From positions 16,735,476 through 16,799,475 of the forward strand of contig JABAKD010000025.1 in NCBI GenBank assembly GCA_012845835.1: a DNA stretch of 64,000 nucleotides, written 5' to 3'. A program made the translations under genes and the position numbers. How positions within the stretch are numbered: the first letter of the stretch is position 1; every line of letters starts with the position of its first letter. The DNA is from Undaria pinnatifida. Lineage: Eukaryota; Sar; Phaeophyceae; Laminariales; Alariaceae. This document shows positions 37,801 to 47,409 of this stretch, one piece after another. The notes beneath the pieces are model-generated. The model was not told the DNA's origin. It saw only the letters and a program-made list of their open reading frames with translations, and did no database searches.

Positions 37801-38460
37801 GCACTCGAAACGTCTCTTCGTGGCCAGACTAGCGGGTCAGTCTGCGAGGGCCCGGATTTATTGGATTGAATTATATATGATGAAGCTCGGAATCGGATTC
37901 ACGCAAGAAACGGAGAAACGGAGGAAACCACATAAGTAGTAAGTAGTCCTCTGTTAGTCTATATCAATCTCTTGGCATCACTTTACGTTCTACACGCGTA
38001 GACTATGTGTTGTGTGGTAACGGTTTTTGCTCTCTATCGAATATTGAATCCAACAAGTCGAATTGCTTCCCTGCCCTACCCGGAGCATGGGTGCCGGTGA
38101 ATGGCGGCACCCATGCGGAGCCCTTGTAGTTGTTATAAAAGCTGTTTTTCGACACGCAGAACTCCGAATTTAGTTTTAATCCGTGTCGAATCGAAACTCA
38201 ACATCGAAACTACACAAAATCAAAAGTCGCTTTCGATATCGAACTCGACTATCGCTCGATAAATACCAAAATCTGCCATTCCTGACCTTAAGCAGAGGCC
38301 CGGGGCACCCATCTCTCATAACCCTGCTAGGTCCGCTGGGGTGGGTGCCAATCCACATCTCCGCGTAGTTCTCTTCGGGCATCACGGTGTACTCCGAGTC
38401 CCCGAGGCCCTTTAGCTTGGCAACCACGCTGTCTGACCCCTTCTTGCCCCAGGCATATTG
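28505..38460 (-). CDS. MPI: Mannose-6-phosphate isomerase, type I (eight exons seen)
   Basis: Interconverts fructose-6-phosphate and mannose-6-phosphate, the zinc-dependent cytosolic step leading to GDP-mannose. Exons: 38460-38287, 34127-34008, 33602-33452, 32936-32800, 31972-31358, 31063-30899, 30446-30261, 28804-28505. All introns are GT-AG and phases join without a stop, giving 615 residues from QYAWGKKG to the stop; the start lies further 5' (candidate exon at 40878). Numbered from that Q, the family's zinc ligands are present: Gln93 and His95 in QAHPDK, Glu120 in NHKPEM, His445 in EPHAY. The catalytic Arg is Arg464 in [10 protein letters not shown]. Family members are usually about 420-450 residues; the excess is a low-complexity segment in the 615-bp exon. 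Introns hold partial copies of the gene's own exons, a hAT element and tandem repeats. No bacterial-type neighbour or operon exists. Confidence 0.96.
29841..29929 (-). pseudogene. Partial copy of MPI exon g, middle part
   Basis: It reads [20 protein letters not shown] then YAPPSNDFD, against [20 protein letters not shown] then TPPINDFE. A 3-bp insertion keeps frame and there is no stop until THstop. No donor is kept. It lies downstream of the real exon. Confidence 0.92.
30058..30114 (-). pseudogene. Partial copy of MPI exon g, 3' end with donor
   Basis: It encodes [14 protein letters not shown] then YFYV before a GTAAG donor, against [17 protein letters not shown]. Over RKRY and INDFEIQI (12 codons) I count six synonymous and no amino-acid changes. 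It lies downstream of the real exon and could conceivably act as an alternative exon. Confidence 0.88.
30261..30446 (-). CDS. MPI: MPI exon g: [16 protein letters not shown]
   Basis: 186 bp, phase 0-0. It carries [19 protein letters not shown] with the catalytic Arg, then LVEMLTYN and [10 protein letters not shown]. Acceptor tttcaag, donor GTAAGA. Confidence 0.96.
30675..30710 (-). pseudogene. Partial copy of MPI exon g, 5' part
   Basis: It reads VACSNNVV, stop, AA against [11 protein letters not shown]. Three third-position changes are silent and CGA has become TGA. It lies upstream of the real exon. Confidence 0.82.
30793..30831 (-). pseudogene. Partial copy of MPI exon f, 3' end with donor
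   Basis: It encodes HLCRDMLK against YLRGDILE and is followed by GTGAGATCTATGAA, identical to the real donor and the first bases of the real intron. It lies about 70 bp downstream of the real exon. Confidence 0.85.
30899..31063 (-). CDS. MPI: MPI exon f: YPGD and EPHAYLRGD
   Basis: 165 bp, phase 0-0. It carries [11 protein letters not shown] and [13 protein letters not shown], including the zinc-ligand His. Acceptor cacacag, donor GTGAGA. Confidence 0.96.
31140..31350 (+). repeat. Degenerate TACCC/CCCTA repeat in an MPI intron
   Basis: ctaccctaccc-like words fill most of the 294-bp intron between exons e and f. Read on the gene strand it is purine-rich (GGGTA), right after the exon e donor. 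Confidence 0.7.
31358..31972 (-). CDS. MPI: MPI exon e: ~175-residue low-complexity insertion
   Basis: 615 bp, 205 codons, open throughout. It opens with [13 protein letters not shown], in the position of the family's LVKR helix, and closes with RLAARLQRE. Between them lies a Ser/Pro/Gly/Val-rich stretch (for example a run SSSSSSS and VEVGVGVD) with no match in animal or fungal isomerases, where only about 30 residues occupy this place. Acceptor gcgaatag, donor GTGGGT. It probably forms a disordered surface loop. Confidence 0.88.
32068..32106 (-). pseudogene. Partial copy of MPI exon d, 3' part
   Basis: A 20-bp exact match to exon d (acgacattcttgtcgcactt) encodes KCDKNVV and is then followed by a stop. 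It lies downstream of the real exon, just outside the hAT element. Confidence 0.82.
32204..32621. mobile_element. Non-autonomous hAT-type transposon
   Basis: 418 bp with perfect 23-bp terminal inverted repeats (CACGGGTGGGTTCTGTAGGG, then TAC) and a perfect 8-bp direct repeat CAAAACAC at 32196-32203 and 32622-32629. Eight-bp duplications and CA-starting ends are diagnostic of the hAT superfamily. There is no transposase. The interior is mostly a ~40-bp tandem repeat built around ccgtaccctacagaa(t)tattctgtg, each unit containing the inner part of the terminal repeat and the palindrome ACAGAATTATTCTGT. It sits in the intron between MPI exons d and e. Confidence 0.93.
32632..32708 (+). mobile_element. 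Fragment of the CAGCTGT MITE-like family
   Basis: It contains acttgtaaagatgggtttcg and a ctcacagctg end, matching the right part of the 42359 copy. The left half is missing. Confidence 0.6.
32800..32936 (-). CDS. MPI: MPI exon d: helical linker
   Basis: 137 bp, phase 1-0 (151+137 is divisible by 3). It encodes [15 protein letters not shown] through [10 protein letters not shown], the helical region before the insertion. Acceptor aatccag, donor GTGAGG. Confidence 0.92.
33203..33272 (-). pseudogene. Partial copy of MPI exon c, 3' part
   Basis: It reads [15 protein letters not shown] against [15 protein letters not shown], in frame, then is disrupted by a short insertion before the donor. It lies downstream of the real exon. 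A weaker stretch at about 33160-33187 may echo the start of exon d. Confidence 0.88.
33452..33602 (-). CDS. MPI: MPI exon c: NHKPEM and GLCGFRP
   Basis: 151 bp, phase 0-1. It carries [20 protein letters not shown], including the zinc-ligand Glu. Acceptor gtgacag, donor GTCAGT. Confidence 0.96.
33721..33815 (-). pseudogene. Partial copy of MPI exon c, 5' part
   Basis: It reads [14 protein letters not shown], stop, then [14 protein letters not shown] against [18 protein letters not shown] and [11 protein letters not shown] 3-bp insertion keeps frame, one stop has arisen (TAC to TAA), and the zinc-ligand Glu is lost (PEM to PTI). It lies 120 bp upstream of the real exon. Confidence 0.92.
34008..34127 (-). 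CDS. MPI: MPI exon b: LPFLFKV...SIQAHPDK
   Basis: 120 bp, phase 0-0. It carries [20 protein letters not shown] with two zinc ligands (Gln and His of QAHP). Acceptor ttgcag, donor GTATGT. Confidence 0.96.
34383..34449 (-). pseudogene. Partial copy of MPI exon a, 3' part
   Basis: It matches exon a 38298-38365: YAEM, then a 1-bp deletion, then [12 protein letters not shown] against [12 protein letters not shown]. It lies downstream of the real exon, 3.8 kb away in the long intron. Confidence 0.87.
36655..37290 (+). repeat. Three ~190-230-bp tandem units in an MPI intron
   Basis: Landmarks ggggtatcgaccc and ggaccctatcgtcccc recur: the latter near 36780, 37010 and 37199. The preceding ccaatggaNttgggctttcc-like box also recurs. 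All lie within the 4159-bp intron between exons a and b. Confidence 0.75.
37572..37672 (-). mobile_element. Fragment of the CAGCTGT MITE-like family
   Basis: Reverse orientation; it contains ttttgtcgaaactcatcttc, agctgtgtgtgatactcc and gatcgcgtgtatta-like words. It lies in the long MPI intron. Confidence 0.7.
38287..38460 (-). CDS. MPI: MPI exon a: N-terminal YAWG...[13 protein letters not shown]
   Basis: 174 bp, phase 0-0. It encodes the [11 protein letters not shown] start of the fold and [14 protein letters not shown], the family signature. Acceptor ccaacag, donor GTCAGG. The following intron is 4159 bp. Confidence 0.95.
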
Positions 38461-38599
38461 CTGTTGGGGTTTGTGTAGCGGACGCAAGGGGGGACAAAAG
38501 GTGTCAATACGTTGCTAGTGTGTCTACCGCGCACACACAATGATCGTCTGCATAGTTGCAGTGTTTGTAGTATTTCGTGTCATACAGTTAAGGAGTTTC

Positions 38600-38655
38600 A
38601 TACTCAAAGGAACCACGCTGCCGGAGCCTTTCTTGCTGCAGGCATGCTGCTGTTG
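38600..38655 (-). pseudogene. Partial copy of MPI exon a, 5' part
   Basis: It matches exon a 38411-38465, including the acceptor (caacag then CA(G/A)(C/T)ATGCCTG). The frame is kept for 13 codons: QHACSKKGSGSVV against [13 protein letters not shown]. It lies upstream of the real exon. Confidence 0.88.
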
Positions 38656-38699
38656 ACGAGGGGGGGGCGGGGGGGCGCAAGGTGTTAATATGCTAATAG

Positions 38700-40870
38700 T
38701 AAATGCTATTGCGCATGCATGCCAGTTTAATCTAAGAGCGGGGGGGACGGGGGGGGTCATAGCATGCATTGACGAGACCGTGACCCTACCTTTAACCCGA
38801 ACCCCACCAATATTTTTGTAGAGACAGTCGGTTCCCTCTGTCTCGGACACACTGCTGTAGCGCCTCAACCATTTCTCGAATGAGTGCTACCAAGTACGCT
38901 CTATTGAGCGTGTGGCAAGTCGCATGAATGGGGGGTAAAATTCTGCTCTGACAGATACACAAAAAACGGCGTTCCTCTTCCGCTTGTACACACGTACCAT
39001 AAAGAAGACCAAAGGTATTGTACGTACAGCAGGTCCCCCGATTTAAGAGTGCCCCGTGACAAGCCGAAACATGCGCTCTAACTGCAAAGCGCTCAGGTAG
39101 CCAATGTATAGCCTTTAGTGTGGCGGGACATGCCGAGTGGACCGCTCTAAACTCCCGACTGCGCTTAACTCGGGTGTTCTTAAATCGGGTAGTACCCACT
39201 GCTGTACATAGAAAATTCGAAAAGGCACGACTTGAGACCTTCCATCAAAATATAAGCCGGCAAAACAAAGAAAATCAATTCAAATTTTACAGGATGAGTG
39301 TTGCTGTCGTTTATACGTGTATACTGCTGGACCAGCTGTACACGTGTGGCACAAGATACCAACCAAAAAAAAACATATTTTTCAGATTTTCTGCAACTTG
39401 CACGGTATATATACTACCAGCAAAATCGAGGAATTAGGATTTTCTCCGATTATTTGGATCAGAAAGTTTACCAATGCCACCATCCACACAATCTACAAAA
39501 TCCAAATCTTTCGAATTTATCAGATAGCACGGTTTAGTTTATCATGAGCCACAGATACCGTTCAGATACCACGACACTGGGCATTATAAATCCTGCAAGG
39601 GGGGCCCTCTGTTGGTTGAAGTTGATCCTCGACCCTGCAGGTGCAAGTTGATCCTCGACCCTACAAGCTGCGAGCCAGTTTTCATTGCCCCATACACCCC
39701 AACCTCCGCACACAACCATCCCACGTCCTCCTCCGAACGCTATACATCAATCACCACCCAGCCCTATCGGCAACGAACACGAGATCGATATATCTACCAC
39801 CACAGCACGGCCAAGAGGGGGGCCCTCTCGGCTGTTCTGTGCTGGGCTACTATCTTCTTCGCGTTTGTCGCCGCACATCCGCCCTGCTCTCTTCCTCCGT
39901 CGCGTGTGTCGCCACACGCTCGTCCGTGTTTTGTCAATATACATGTCTCTCGCGTTTACCGTTACCGTCATGCTCAGCGGCCAACAATGTGTTAAGTCAG
40001 GCACGGACGTACAGGCATGCATGCACCCGTCGTATGTAGCTGCAAATGGCAACAAATGTCGTGTGAAAGGCTGCCGTAAAGCAGTACGGGTCAAGTTCTG
40101 CGATGGGGCCGCGTGCGTGCGTGCGTGCGTGCGCACACGCGGTGTGGCTCCTCCAGCGCATCTCGGGGATTGCCCACACAGCGAACGCCGTCTGTCTCCA
40201 ATTTTTAGGACACAGCATCATCTACAAGCAGGCACATTGCTGCTCATGCGTTTTCAGCTAGGAGTGTTTCGCTGTTTCGCCAATAAAAACAAAATCCCGG
40301 AAAATTCGGGCAAAACATTTCTCAGAAATTTCCAGAAATTTCGTAGCGGGGATTTTTTCGTAGCGTGGCGGAAAAAGGCAAAAAACTCATTTACAAATAG
40401 ATGACAGAAATTATTCTTATCTTACCTGGAAGGCGTTATGCACTCTCGATTTACTCTAATCACTTGAACCCAGCAGCTTGTTTGTGGTTTGTACGAAAAA
40501 ATGTTAACGTGGGACTGTCTAAAACCATCCACTACACAACTGCAAAATCCAGATCGCGCAAAAATCGTTGAGGGTAGCCATGAAACGGCTTACGGGTGGT
40601 TCTCTTTTCAATTAACGGTATAAGGATAAACAATCGGTGTTTTCACGTCAATTGATGGTATAACGATGAATCATCGGTGGTGCACATGCCAATTAACGGT
40701 ATAGGAATAATTCGCCACAGGGAGAGCACCTCACCTCGGAAGCGCTCATCGGCGAGGGGCCGATGTACCGCTAATTGTTCCATAAAGCTTACCAATACAA
40801 TAACCTTACACTAAAGTGCGGTTATCGCCGTTTGGCAACGCACCGCACCAACGAGGGACCACGACCCGAC
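38700..40870. other. Region upstream of MPI exon a, no clear gene
   Basis: G/C tracts lie near 38658 and 38740. Minus-strand open frames at 38792-39199 and plus-strand frames at 39612-40404 have no convincing domain. Three phrases of the type (c)aattaacggtata lie at 40610-40705. It may be the first MPI intron if the 40878 exon is real. Confidence 0.45.
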
Positions 40871-40877
40871 TCGATAC

Positions 40878-41081
40878 CTGGTAGTTTGTTACGGGGAGAC
40901 GATAAACACCAACAATGTTGAATTGTTGATCGCCCCAGTCGTCTATTAGATAGTTGTGAGCGTCGAATGCTACTAGAGTTGGTTCTAGAGTTACGAACCC
41001 CACGTGGGTCGGACTTGTGAGGTTTTTGGTTATTTGCAAAAACAAAATCAAAGTAATCAACTGCTGAGAGCCGCCTAGCAT
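40878..41081 (-). CDS. MPI: Candidate 5' exon of MPI
   Basis: It ends GTTTATCGTCTCCCC...TACCAG before a GTATCG donor and in the phase needed by the next exon. Joined, it reads [18 protein letters not shown], close in pattern to the N terminus of fungal and animal isomerases (FRL....YQQY.WGK). An in-frame ATG lies at 41081. The first ~55 codons, however, are AT-rich and match nothing, so the true exon may be shorter (an acceptor-like ctaatag lies near 40951) with the start codon in another exon. Only the last dozen codons are really supported. Confidence 0.45.
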
Positions 41082-41524
41082 GGGTAGGCACAAATCGAAG
41101 CGAGTCGACGAGGGTAGAACTGGCTGAAGTCTTCCTCCCGATTAAAATGTAGGCACTTGCCGTGGTGAGGAGGGGGCACAACAGCCTACGTAGTGACCCT
41201 GCATCTGAGTTACGTCTACGGAGAGAGAAATAGAAGGAAAAAATGACAGCAAAAAAATCGTAGATGGGATATAAGAAAAAAATGTGCTTGCGGCATCAGC
41301 AGCAATCGGCAGGATGTCGGACCCTTTGGGCCCTACCTCGCCCCCCCCCCAGCTTTTTTAGACACGGAGCAACTTGGGCAGTCGGAACAACGGATTGCAT
41401 GCTGTGAATATTCGCCATTTTTCGCAGCGCGAGAGGAAATTTTCTGTAGTGAGTACTCTGTAAACGTGATCACCCGGGGTGGCCATCACAGTCGTAGCGC
41501 CACTCGTAGCCCAGGTCAAGCACG

Positions 41525-42125
41525 ACGTATCGAAATCGGCCAGAGTAATAAAACACTTCTACGCAATTGATACCACGTCATTATCTTTCTAGCCATCCAT
41601 GACGAAGCTTTCATTCATCCCCCCCCCCCCCCCCCGTCCCCAACGTCCCCTCCTTCCCCACCACCCGCACGATCGCCTAGCACCACACGTATAGCAAGCC
41701 CCTACATATCTGCGTAATACGCGCGATCGGAGTATCACACACAAGCTTGCAAAGATGAGTTTCGAACAAATCTTCGATCTCACAGCTGGAGTGTATTTTT
41801 ATAATATATATGTGACCTAAACCTCTTGAAAACCCTTACCCCCCCACCCCCCCCACCCCTTTTTTTTCCCATCGCTCCCTCTTGCTCAAACGCCCCACCT
41901 AACATCGAAATCTGCCAGAGTAATAAACACTTCCACGCACTTGATATCACCTCATTATCTTTCTAGAGCCATCCATGCCTCTGCTGCATTTCACCCCCAT
42001 CCCCCCCCCCCCCCCCAACGCCCTTTCCTTCCCCACCACCCGCACCATCGCCTAGACCTAGCACCACGCGTATAGCAAACCCATACATCGATGCGACCTA
42101 AAGATGTTCAAAAAACCCTTTCGCC
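41525..42125 (+). repeat. ~374-bp imperfect tandem duplication
   Basis: Both units run: cgaaatc(g/t)gccagagtaata, cactt, tatcac(g/c)tcattatctt, a 14-16 C tract, ccttccccaccacccgca and cgtatagcaa. They start at 41531 and 41905. The first unit holds a fragment of the CAGCTGT family (41700-41812). Confidence 0.8.
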
Positions 42126-42358
42126 CCCCCTCCCCCCTCCCACCCCCTCGAACGCTCCGCCCTCTCCTCACTGGTTGTACGACTTACAGGATAGGACTTA
42201 TAGTTTCTACGCAAAGATTCATCTGCCCCCCCCGTCCTCCCCCCCCCCCGCTCCCTCTTGATCAAATCCAGGCCCCCACAACCTTAAAAACTCCGCCCTG
42301 CCCTCACCGGTAATTCGACTTACAGGATTCACTTGATAAACTGATGCATTTCCTTCCA

Positions 42359-42577
42359 CAGCTGTCAGATTTTGTCCCCCTCAAAAACGGGTTTTGTAGT
42401 TTCCGCGCACAGACTGACTAACATCACCCTGTTGACCCTGATAGCTACACCGTAGTTGCAAGGGGAGTCGCCGACCTATATCCTCAATGAGGACACACAA
42501 CCCGTAATACGCGTGATCGGAATATCGCACACAGCTTGCAAAGATGAGTTTCGACAAAATCTTCGATCTCACGCTGG
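42359..42577 (+). mobile_element. CAGCTGT MITE-like element, full-length copy
   Basis: About 219 bp. It starts CAGCTGTCAGAT; the other end is the reverse complement CAGCTGTGAGAT (here with a 2-bp deletion), giving short inverted ends. The interior includes ccgcgcacagactgactaac, ggggagtcgccgacctatat, cacacaacccgtaatacgcg and agcttgcaaagatgagtttc. There is no coding capacity, and I could not define a target duplication. Confidence 0.72.
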
Positions 42578-42619
42578 AGTGTCTTTTTATATTTATAATA
42601 TACCTGGTATTATGCATGT

Positions 42620-44920
42620 CAAAACAACAGCAGCAGTGCGGTTGTGTATCGCATTTTGATGGGGTTCGATTCGATATCGACAAACGTCTTTGGTACTCCA
42701 CATGTCGAAAAGTTTCGTTCATCTTGACGTTAAAAAAAAACGAGGATGCCAGGGGATAGGGGGCACGGCGTGTCCGAAGCGATATATCGAAATTCGGTAT
42801 TCCATAATCGCAAAAAAAAACTGAAAAACACATAGTATGTCGTACGTATATATGATACGATACACTCAACACCAAGCGGCGTACCGGTCTATCTGCGCAT
42901 TTACGCCGCATGAGTGTACCCGACACCGATCATGCGCCCACACAAAGGAGCAAACGTTATAGCTGTCGCTTGCGCTGGCGCAACATTCGGGTCGACATTG
43001 CTGTTGTGCGCAACACAGCTCGGGCAACAGGCGCCGGAAGGACGTGTTTCGCAATACGCGTTTCGCGTCGTGAACATTTTTCACCGCAGGTCAAAAACAC
43101 GTTGCGCTCGTCTTAACGCCGGAGGCGTGGAATTTTTTGCTGGTCCACCCACCCAGCTGCGGAGCAACTTTGGCAAGCAGTCGCAAATGGTTTGCCGCAA
43201 GATTTCGTACACAGCAACGGCAAGACTTCATCCCCGCCCCCGCCCCGCCTTATGATATAGCCGGGCATACGCGTTGCTTTGCGCACAAAAAAAAACGGTA
43301 CACTCTGTAACATCATAACAGCAGCACAGCAGTATGTCGATGTTCTACAATACCCGGCAAATATTTTGTTTATATCTGTCATTGTCTATCTGGTTACGCG
43401 CACCACGTGTCCATTTCGCAATTTCTGTTTTCGGGCAAATGGTGTACCTGGTACACGAACAGCTCCCACCACCGGCCGTCGGAATGCTACCAGGTTCGTA
43501 TTCATATTCGAAGACACCTGATACAACATCACCTCGCACCAGGTACCAAGATATTATTATCGTTCACACCTATTAATAGGCCATGGGAACGTCCATCCGC
43601 CAAAAGCGTACAGGAGTGTTCATCAAATAACGTTTTGGGCAAAAGGTATTATCCGCCGAAAGCGTACAGGAGTGTTATCAAATAATATTTTGGGCAAAAG
43701 GTGTTATCTGGTACACTAGAGAGCTCGCCAAGGGAGCAGTGCTACACCATAATAGAGTGTTTGCGAAAATATGTTTTTAGAAGTTTACTTCCGCTGGAAA
43801 AAGTGAATTGCCTTCCCACCGTGTGTTAGCGCTAGAGGTAAAAATAATGCTGCAGGCGACGCCTCCGAAACTGAGGAGGGGTGTGGGGATGTGCGGCCAC
43901 GCGGCAAACCACAAAAATAAGCGAAAACAACCAAACAGCGTACAAGGTACGTACGAGTAGCAACGGCAGCCCAGCGACGAACCACAGTTAAACCACAGTT
44001 AGTGCCGCCCGCTGCTATCCCACGACCGCAAGCAGCAGCACAGCTAAAGGCAGCGAAAGGCAGCGAAAGGCAGCTGAAGGCAGCATCAGCTTGAGCAACC
44101 AAAATAAACAGCATCAGCACCACCACGAGCAGCGCAACAAACAACAGCTTCCATTCATGCATCTTTCGATTTTGGGACCGGCTATTCTTCTCGTCGCTGC
44201 TGCTGCCGCTGCTGCTGCTGCGCTCGGCATACGCGCGCCACCGCGCCGGCGCGCTCTGCTCCGAGCACGCCCGGCGCCCCAACATACAGACCGTGGCGGC
44301 GCGCCGCCACCACCGCTGCCGCTGCTGCTCTACCGCAACGTGGTGGAATTGACACGAACGAGCGGTCATCATCGTGCTGTCACGAGAACGAGTAGTCCAT
44401 TCTGGAACGACGCATCCTGACACCTAGCGGGCGAGGGCGTACCGTAGCACCGGGCCGCCTGCAGTCCGCCGGCGGCCCGCTGGCACAACCCAACGCCGCT
44501 CGTCCGCGGCATACTCCAGCTACACCTCTCGAGACTCTGTGCTCCACGCGGTTGTCTTGTTGTGTATATAGCAAGCAGCGCAGGTAGGTGGTGCGTGCGA
44601 GGCATGGAAGATGCTCGGTGTTTACAAGCCAACAATCCAGATCATATTACGCCCACGCGTCATGCTCGAGGTACCCTCCCGATCCTCCGGAGCTCCTTTG
44701 CGTGGTGTCGTGACAACAGCGTGGAGCGTGGTGATATTGGTCCTGTTTGGGGTGCTAAAGACCCTTGCACAGGCGTTCTGCCTCGGACAAATGCTCGGTG
44801 CGTTGAAAACCATTAGAACAGAGGCAATATATACCGTAACTTTTGCTCAAAAACTGCCTTCGATAGAGGATATTTTTGCCGTTTTTTTTCATGAATTCAC
44901 CGCGGATCTTGCCTTCGGGA
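42620..44920. other. No supported gene; low-complexity open frame
   Basis: A 212-codon minus-strand frame (43785-44423) contains a hydrophobic run LLFVALLVVVLMLFILVAQA, but it is composed largely of GCT/CAG-type repeats (44035-44080, 44195-44225) and has no homologue that I recognise. A 31-bp phrase near 43603-43633 (atccgccaaaagcgtacagg) is repeated at 43651-43680. Confidence 0.4.
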
Positions 44921-44927
44921 CAATTTT

Positions 44928-45470
44928 GAAGACGCAAATACTAGAAAAAGTACTTCCGCAAACACTCCATAGCGTTTTTTTGCATTGTAAATTCACCCCA
45001 GTGACGTACGTCATTGGGGGGCAATTCCAACGGTATTTCGTGTGGGTTAGGATTAGGGTTAGTTCCATGGTTGTGAAAAACACCATAATGTACGACACCC
45101 CAAGGGAGGGGTCACGCGAGAACCTAATGAAATTCAGGTTACAGCGCTACACATCTATCAAATACCGAAGTACCTGGCAGGTATCGCACCTCGCCCATGA
45201 AGACGCAAATACTAGAAAAAGTACTTTCGCAAACACTCCATAGCGTTTTTTGCATTGTAAATTCACCCCAGTGACGTACGTCATTAGGGGGCAATTCCAA
45301 CGGTATTTCGTGTGGGTTAGGGTTAGGGTTAGTTCCATGGTTGTGAAAAACACCATTATGTACGACACCCCAAGGGAGGGGTCACGCGAGAATCTAATGA
45401 AATTCAGGTTACAGCGCTACACATCTATCATATACCGAAGTACCTGGCAGGTATCGCACCTCGCCCATGA
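44928..45470 (+). repeat. 271-bp recent tandem duplication
   Basis: Units 44928-45198 and 45199-45470 both start gaagacgcaaatactag and are about 97% identical by eye. The second unit contains ggttagggttagggttag, a short TTAGGG run; the first has one change in it. Open frames crossing the units are probably fortuitous. Confidence 0.93.
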
Positions 45471-45629
45471 GATTGTTCGTTCAGGTAAGCGCACAATGTT
45501 GATGTTTTTCAAATTATTTCGGGTACAGCACTATTAATGGTACCATTACTAGGCATATATAGAGCTCAAGTGAGGAGGTCAGAAAAGACAAGCGCACTCC
45601 TCTGCCGAAGCATGTCCTCGAGCCCCTTC

Positions 45630-45890
45630 GGTTATTTACGATGAGGACTTCGGACCCGCCACCTACGCAGGGTGCTCGGCGATACAGCCCGGCTATTTAC
45701 GTTGAGGACTTCGGACCCGTCGACTACGCAGTGTGCTCGGCGATACACCCCGGCTCTTTTTCTGCGTTCAGAACGTCGGACCCGCAACCTACGCAGGGTG
45801 CTCGGCGATCCGGCGATACACCCCGGTTTTTTTCTGCGTTGAGGACGTCGGATCCGCCGCCTACGCAAGGCGCTCGGCGATACACACCTA
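45630..45890 (+). repeat. ~61-72-bp minisatellite, four units
   Basis: Each unit carries gaggacttcggacccgcc or a close variant, then acctacgcagggtgctcgg. Units start at about 45643, 45704, 45769 and 45841. Confidence 0.88.
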
Positions 45891-46584
45891 AATGTCGGTT
45901 GGTGGTCTGGATTTGTCCCGTCAACGCCTCTTTCGACGGAATATGGCGAGTTCCTTGATGGACGTCTTTGATGGCAGTACTTGACGGATGTCTTGTCAAG
46001 GGGCAAGAGTGCCGTCAATCGTGATGTTTGCTACACACATCCAAACTCAGTTTTTATATATCTATTAAATAGCATAAAGAATCAGGATGGATACAGGATG
46101 TGTCGGATGTCGACGGCAATGTACGAAAAACGGTCTAACGTGAGAACCCATAAACACCGCCGAAAACCGTCGGGTTCCGACACTGTTGCCCTTTGACGGA
46201 CGGAAAGCCGTCACGACCTTCCCCACAATAAAATAGGAGGTATACAAGTATGTACGCGTGTAGTTGTCCATTTTTTTTTCTTCGGGCACATATCTTCGTG
46301 CTCGCACCTTTGTCCGAAACGTCGGATGGGGTGGGCACGATTCGACCGTCGGGGTCATGTTGCCGGAGGTTTGGGCGCCATCCGTGCAGTGTGTCGCGCG
46401 TGGCTTTTTAACTTGTTTGCCCTTCGGCACACTTACGGCAAATCCCCGGGTTTCCGCAACATCCCCGGGAAATGGGTTTCTGCATCTCCTATCCCCGTGT
46501 ACGCACGTAAAATTTGGATGCAAACATGGTTTTTCTGCTCGTAGAGGGTACACGTACATTTCCCTATTTTTGCGTAGACCACCA

Positions 46585-47400
46585 CGCTACGATCCCGCCG
46601 CCCAGCAGCAGCCCAGCCCGCTAGCAGCAGGAGCCTGCAACTCTATGTGCGTGTGGCTGCTGTTGTAGTAGGTGATTGCTTTGATCGGAGCGTGCCATTT
46701 GTCACCCCACCATATCCCATTTTTCTGCTGTGTGTTGCCGCTGCGTGCGCATGTCCATAGCATGTCCATATATCGCGCCAATATGGGCGGTAATATAGGA
46801 ACATTTTTCATTGTAATTTACTACCAACCCATCCTTACATTTACGTCCACACGTTTTGTGTCGGGGATTTTGCCCAAAACAAAAATGACAGGCACCAGAC
46901 AACATGAGGACAGCACAACGCTACGTGAACAACCCTGCCGCGCAGCAGCAGTAGTAGGATACATCTCGTACGTTCGTGTGGCGAGTCCTCGCTATGGTGC
47001 GGCGAGTTGCTTTTGTCGGAGGCTGTCATCTGTCACTCCACCATACCGCATGTTTCTGCTGTGCTGTGGCTGCGTGGGTGTGCTTTAGCTCACAGCTCAT
47101 TGTTCGCGTAAATTTGGACGGAATTACAGGGACCTTTGAAAAGCAATTAGATAAAAACTAATCCTTACAATCTAGTCCACAAAGGCAGTTTTTTACGAAC
47201 ATCAATTTTGACGGAGATTTCTTGCATGCGACACAGATAATAAGACACCAAACAAAATGCAGGAAGCACGACGCCGTGTGTACGACCCTGCCGCTCAGCA
47301 GCAGCAGCAGCAGGCAGGGCCATGTGCGCGTGTCGTATCATCTCCATACTACGGCGAGCTTCTGTTGTCATAGCTAGCCTGTCATGTATTGTCCTCTTGC
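46585..47400 (+). repeat. Imperfect tandem segments with CAGCAG cores
   Basis: Three segments share ctgccg(c/t)(g/t)cagcagcag, then a gctgtcatctgtcac-like box and ttctgctgtg. They start near 46590, 46925 and 47280, about 340 bp apart. The third is partial. Confidence 0.6.
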
Positions 47401-47409
47401 TCCCTCGTT

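Noticed and set aside
38792-39199. Minus frame with IHWLPERFAVRAHV, reminiscent of a LINE reverse-transcriptase tail (LHWLP)
   Set aside because: Only this short phrase matches; no YXDD or other RT motif is nearby.
40020-40140. Cys-rich phrase CRVKGCRKAVRVKFC, considered as an EsV-1-7-type motif
   Set aside because: The spacing of Cys and the lack of the following His do not fit, and the GTGC run after it is low complexity.
43785-44423. 212-codon minus frame with a transmembrane-like run
   Set aside because: The hydrophobic stretch comes from T/C-rich low-complexity DNA and the rest from GCT/CAG repeats; no splice sites or homologues support it.
44611-45243. 210-codon plus frame
   Set aside because: It crosses the 271-bp tandem duplication boundary and has no recognised motif.
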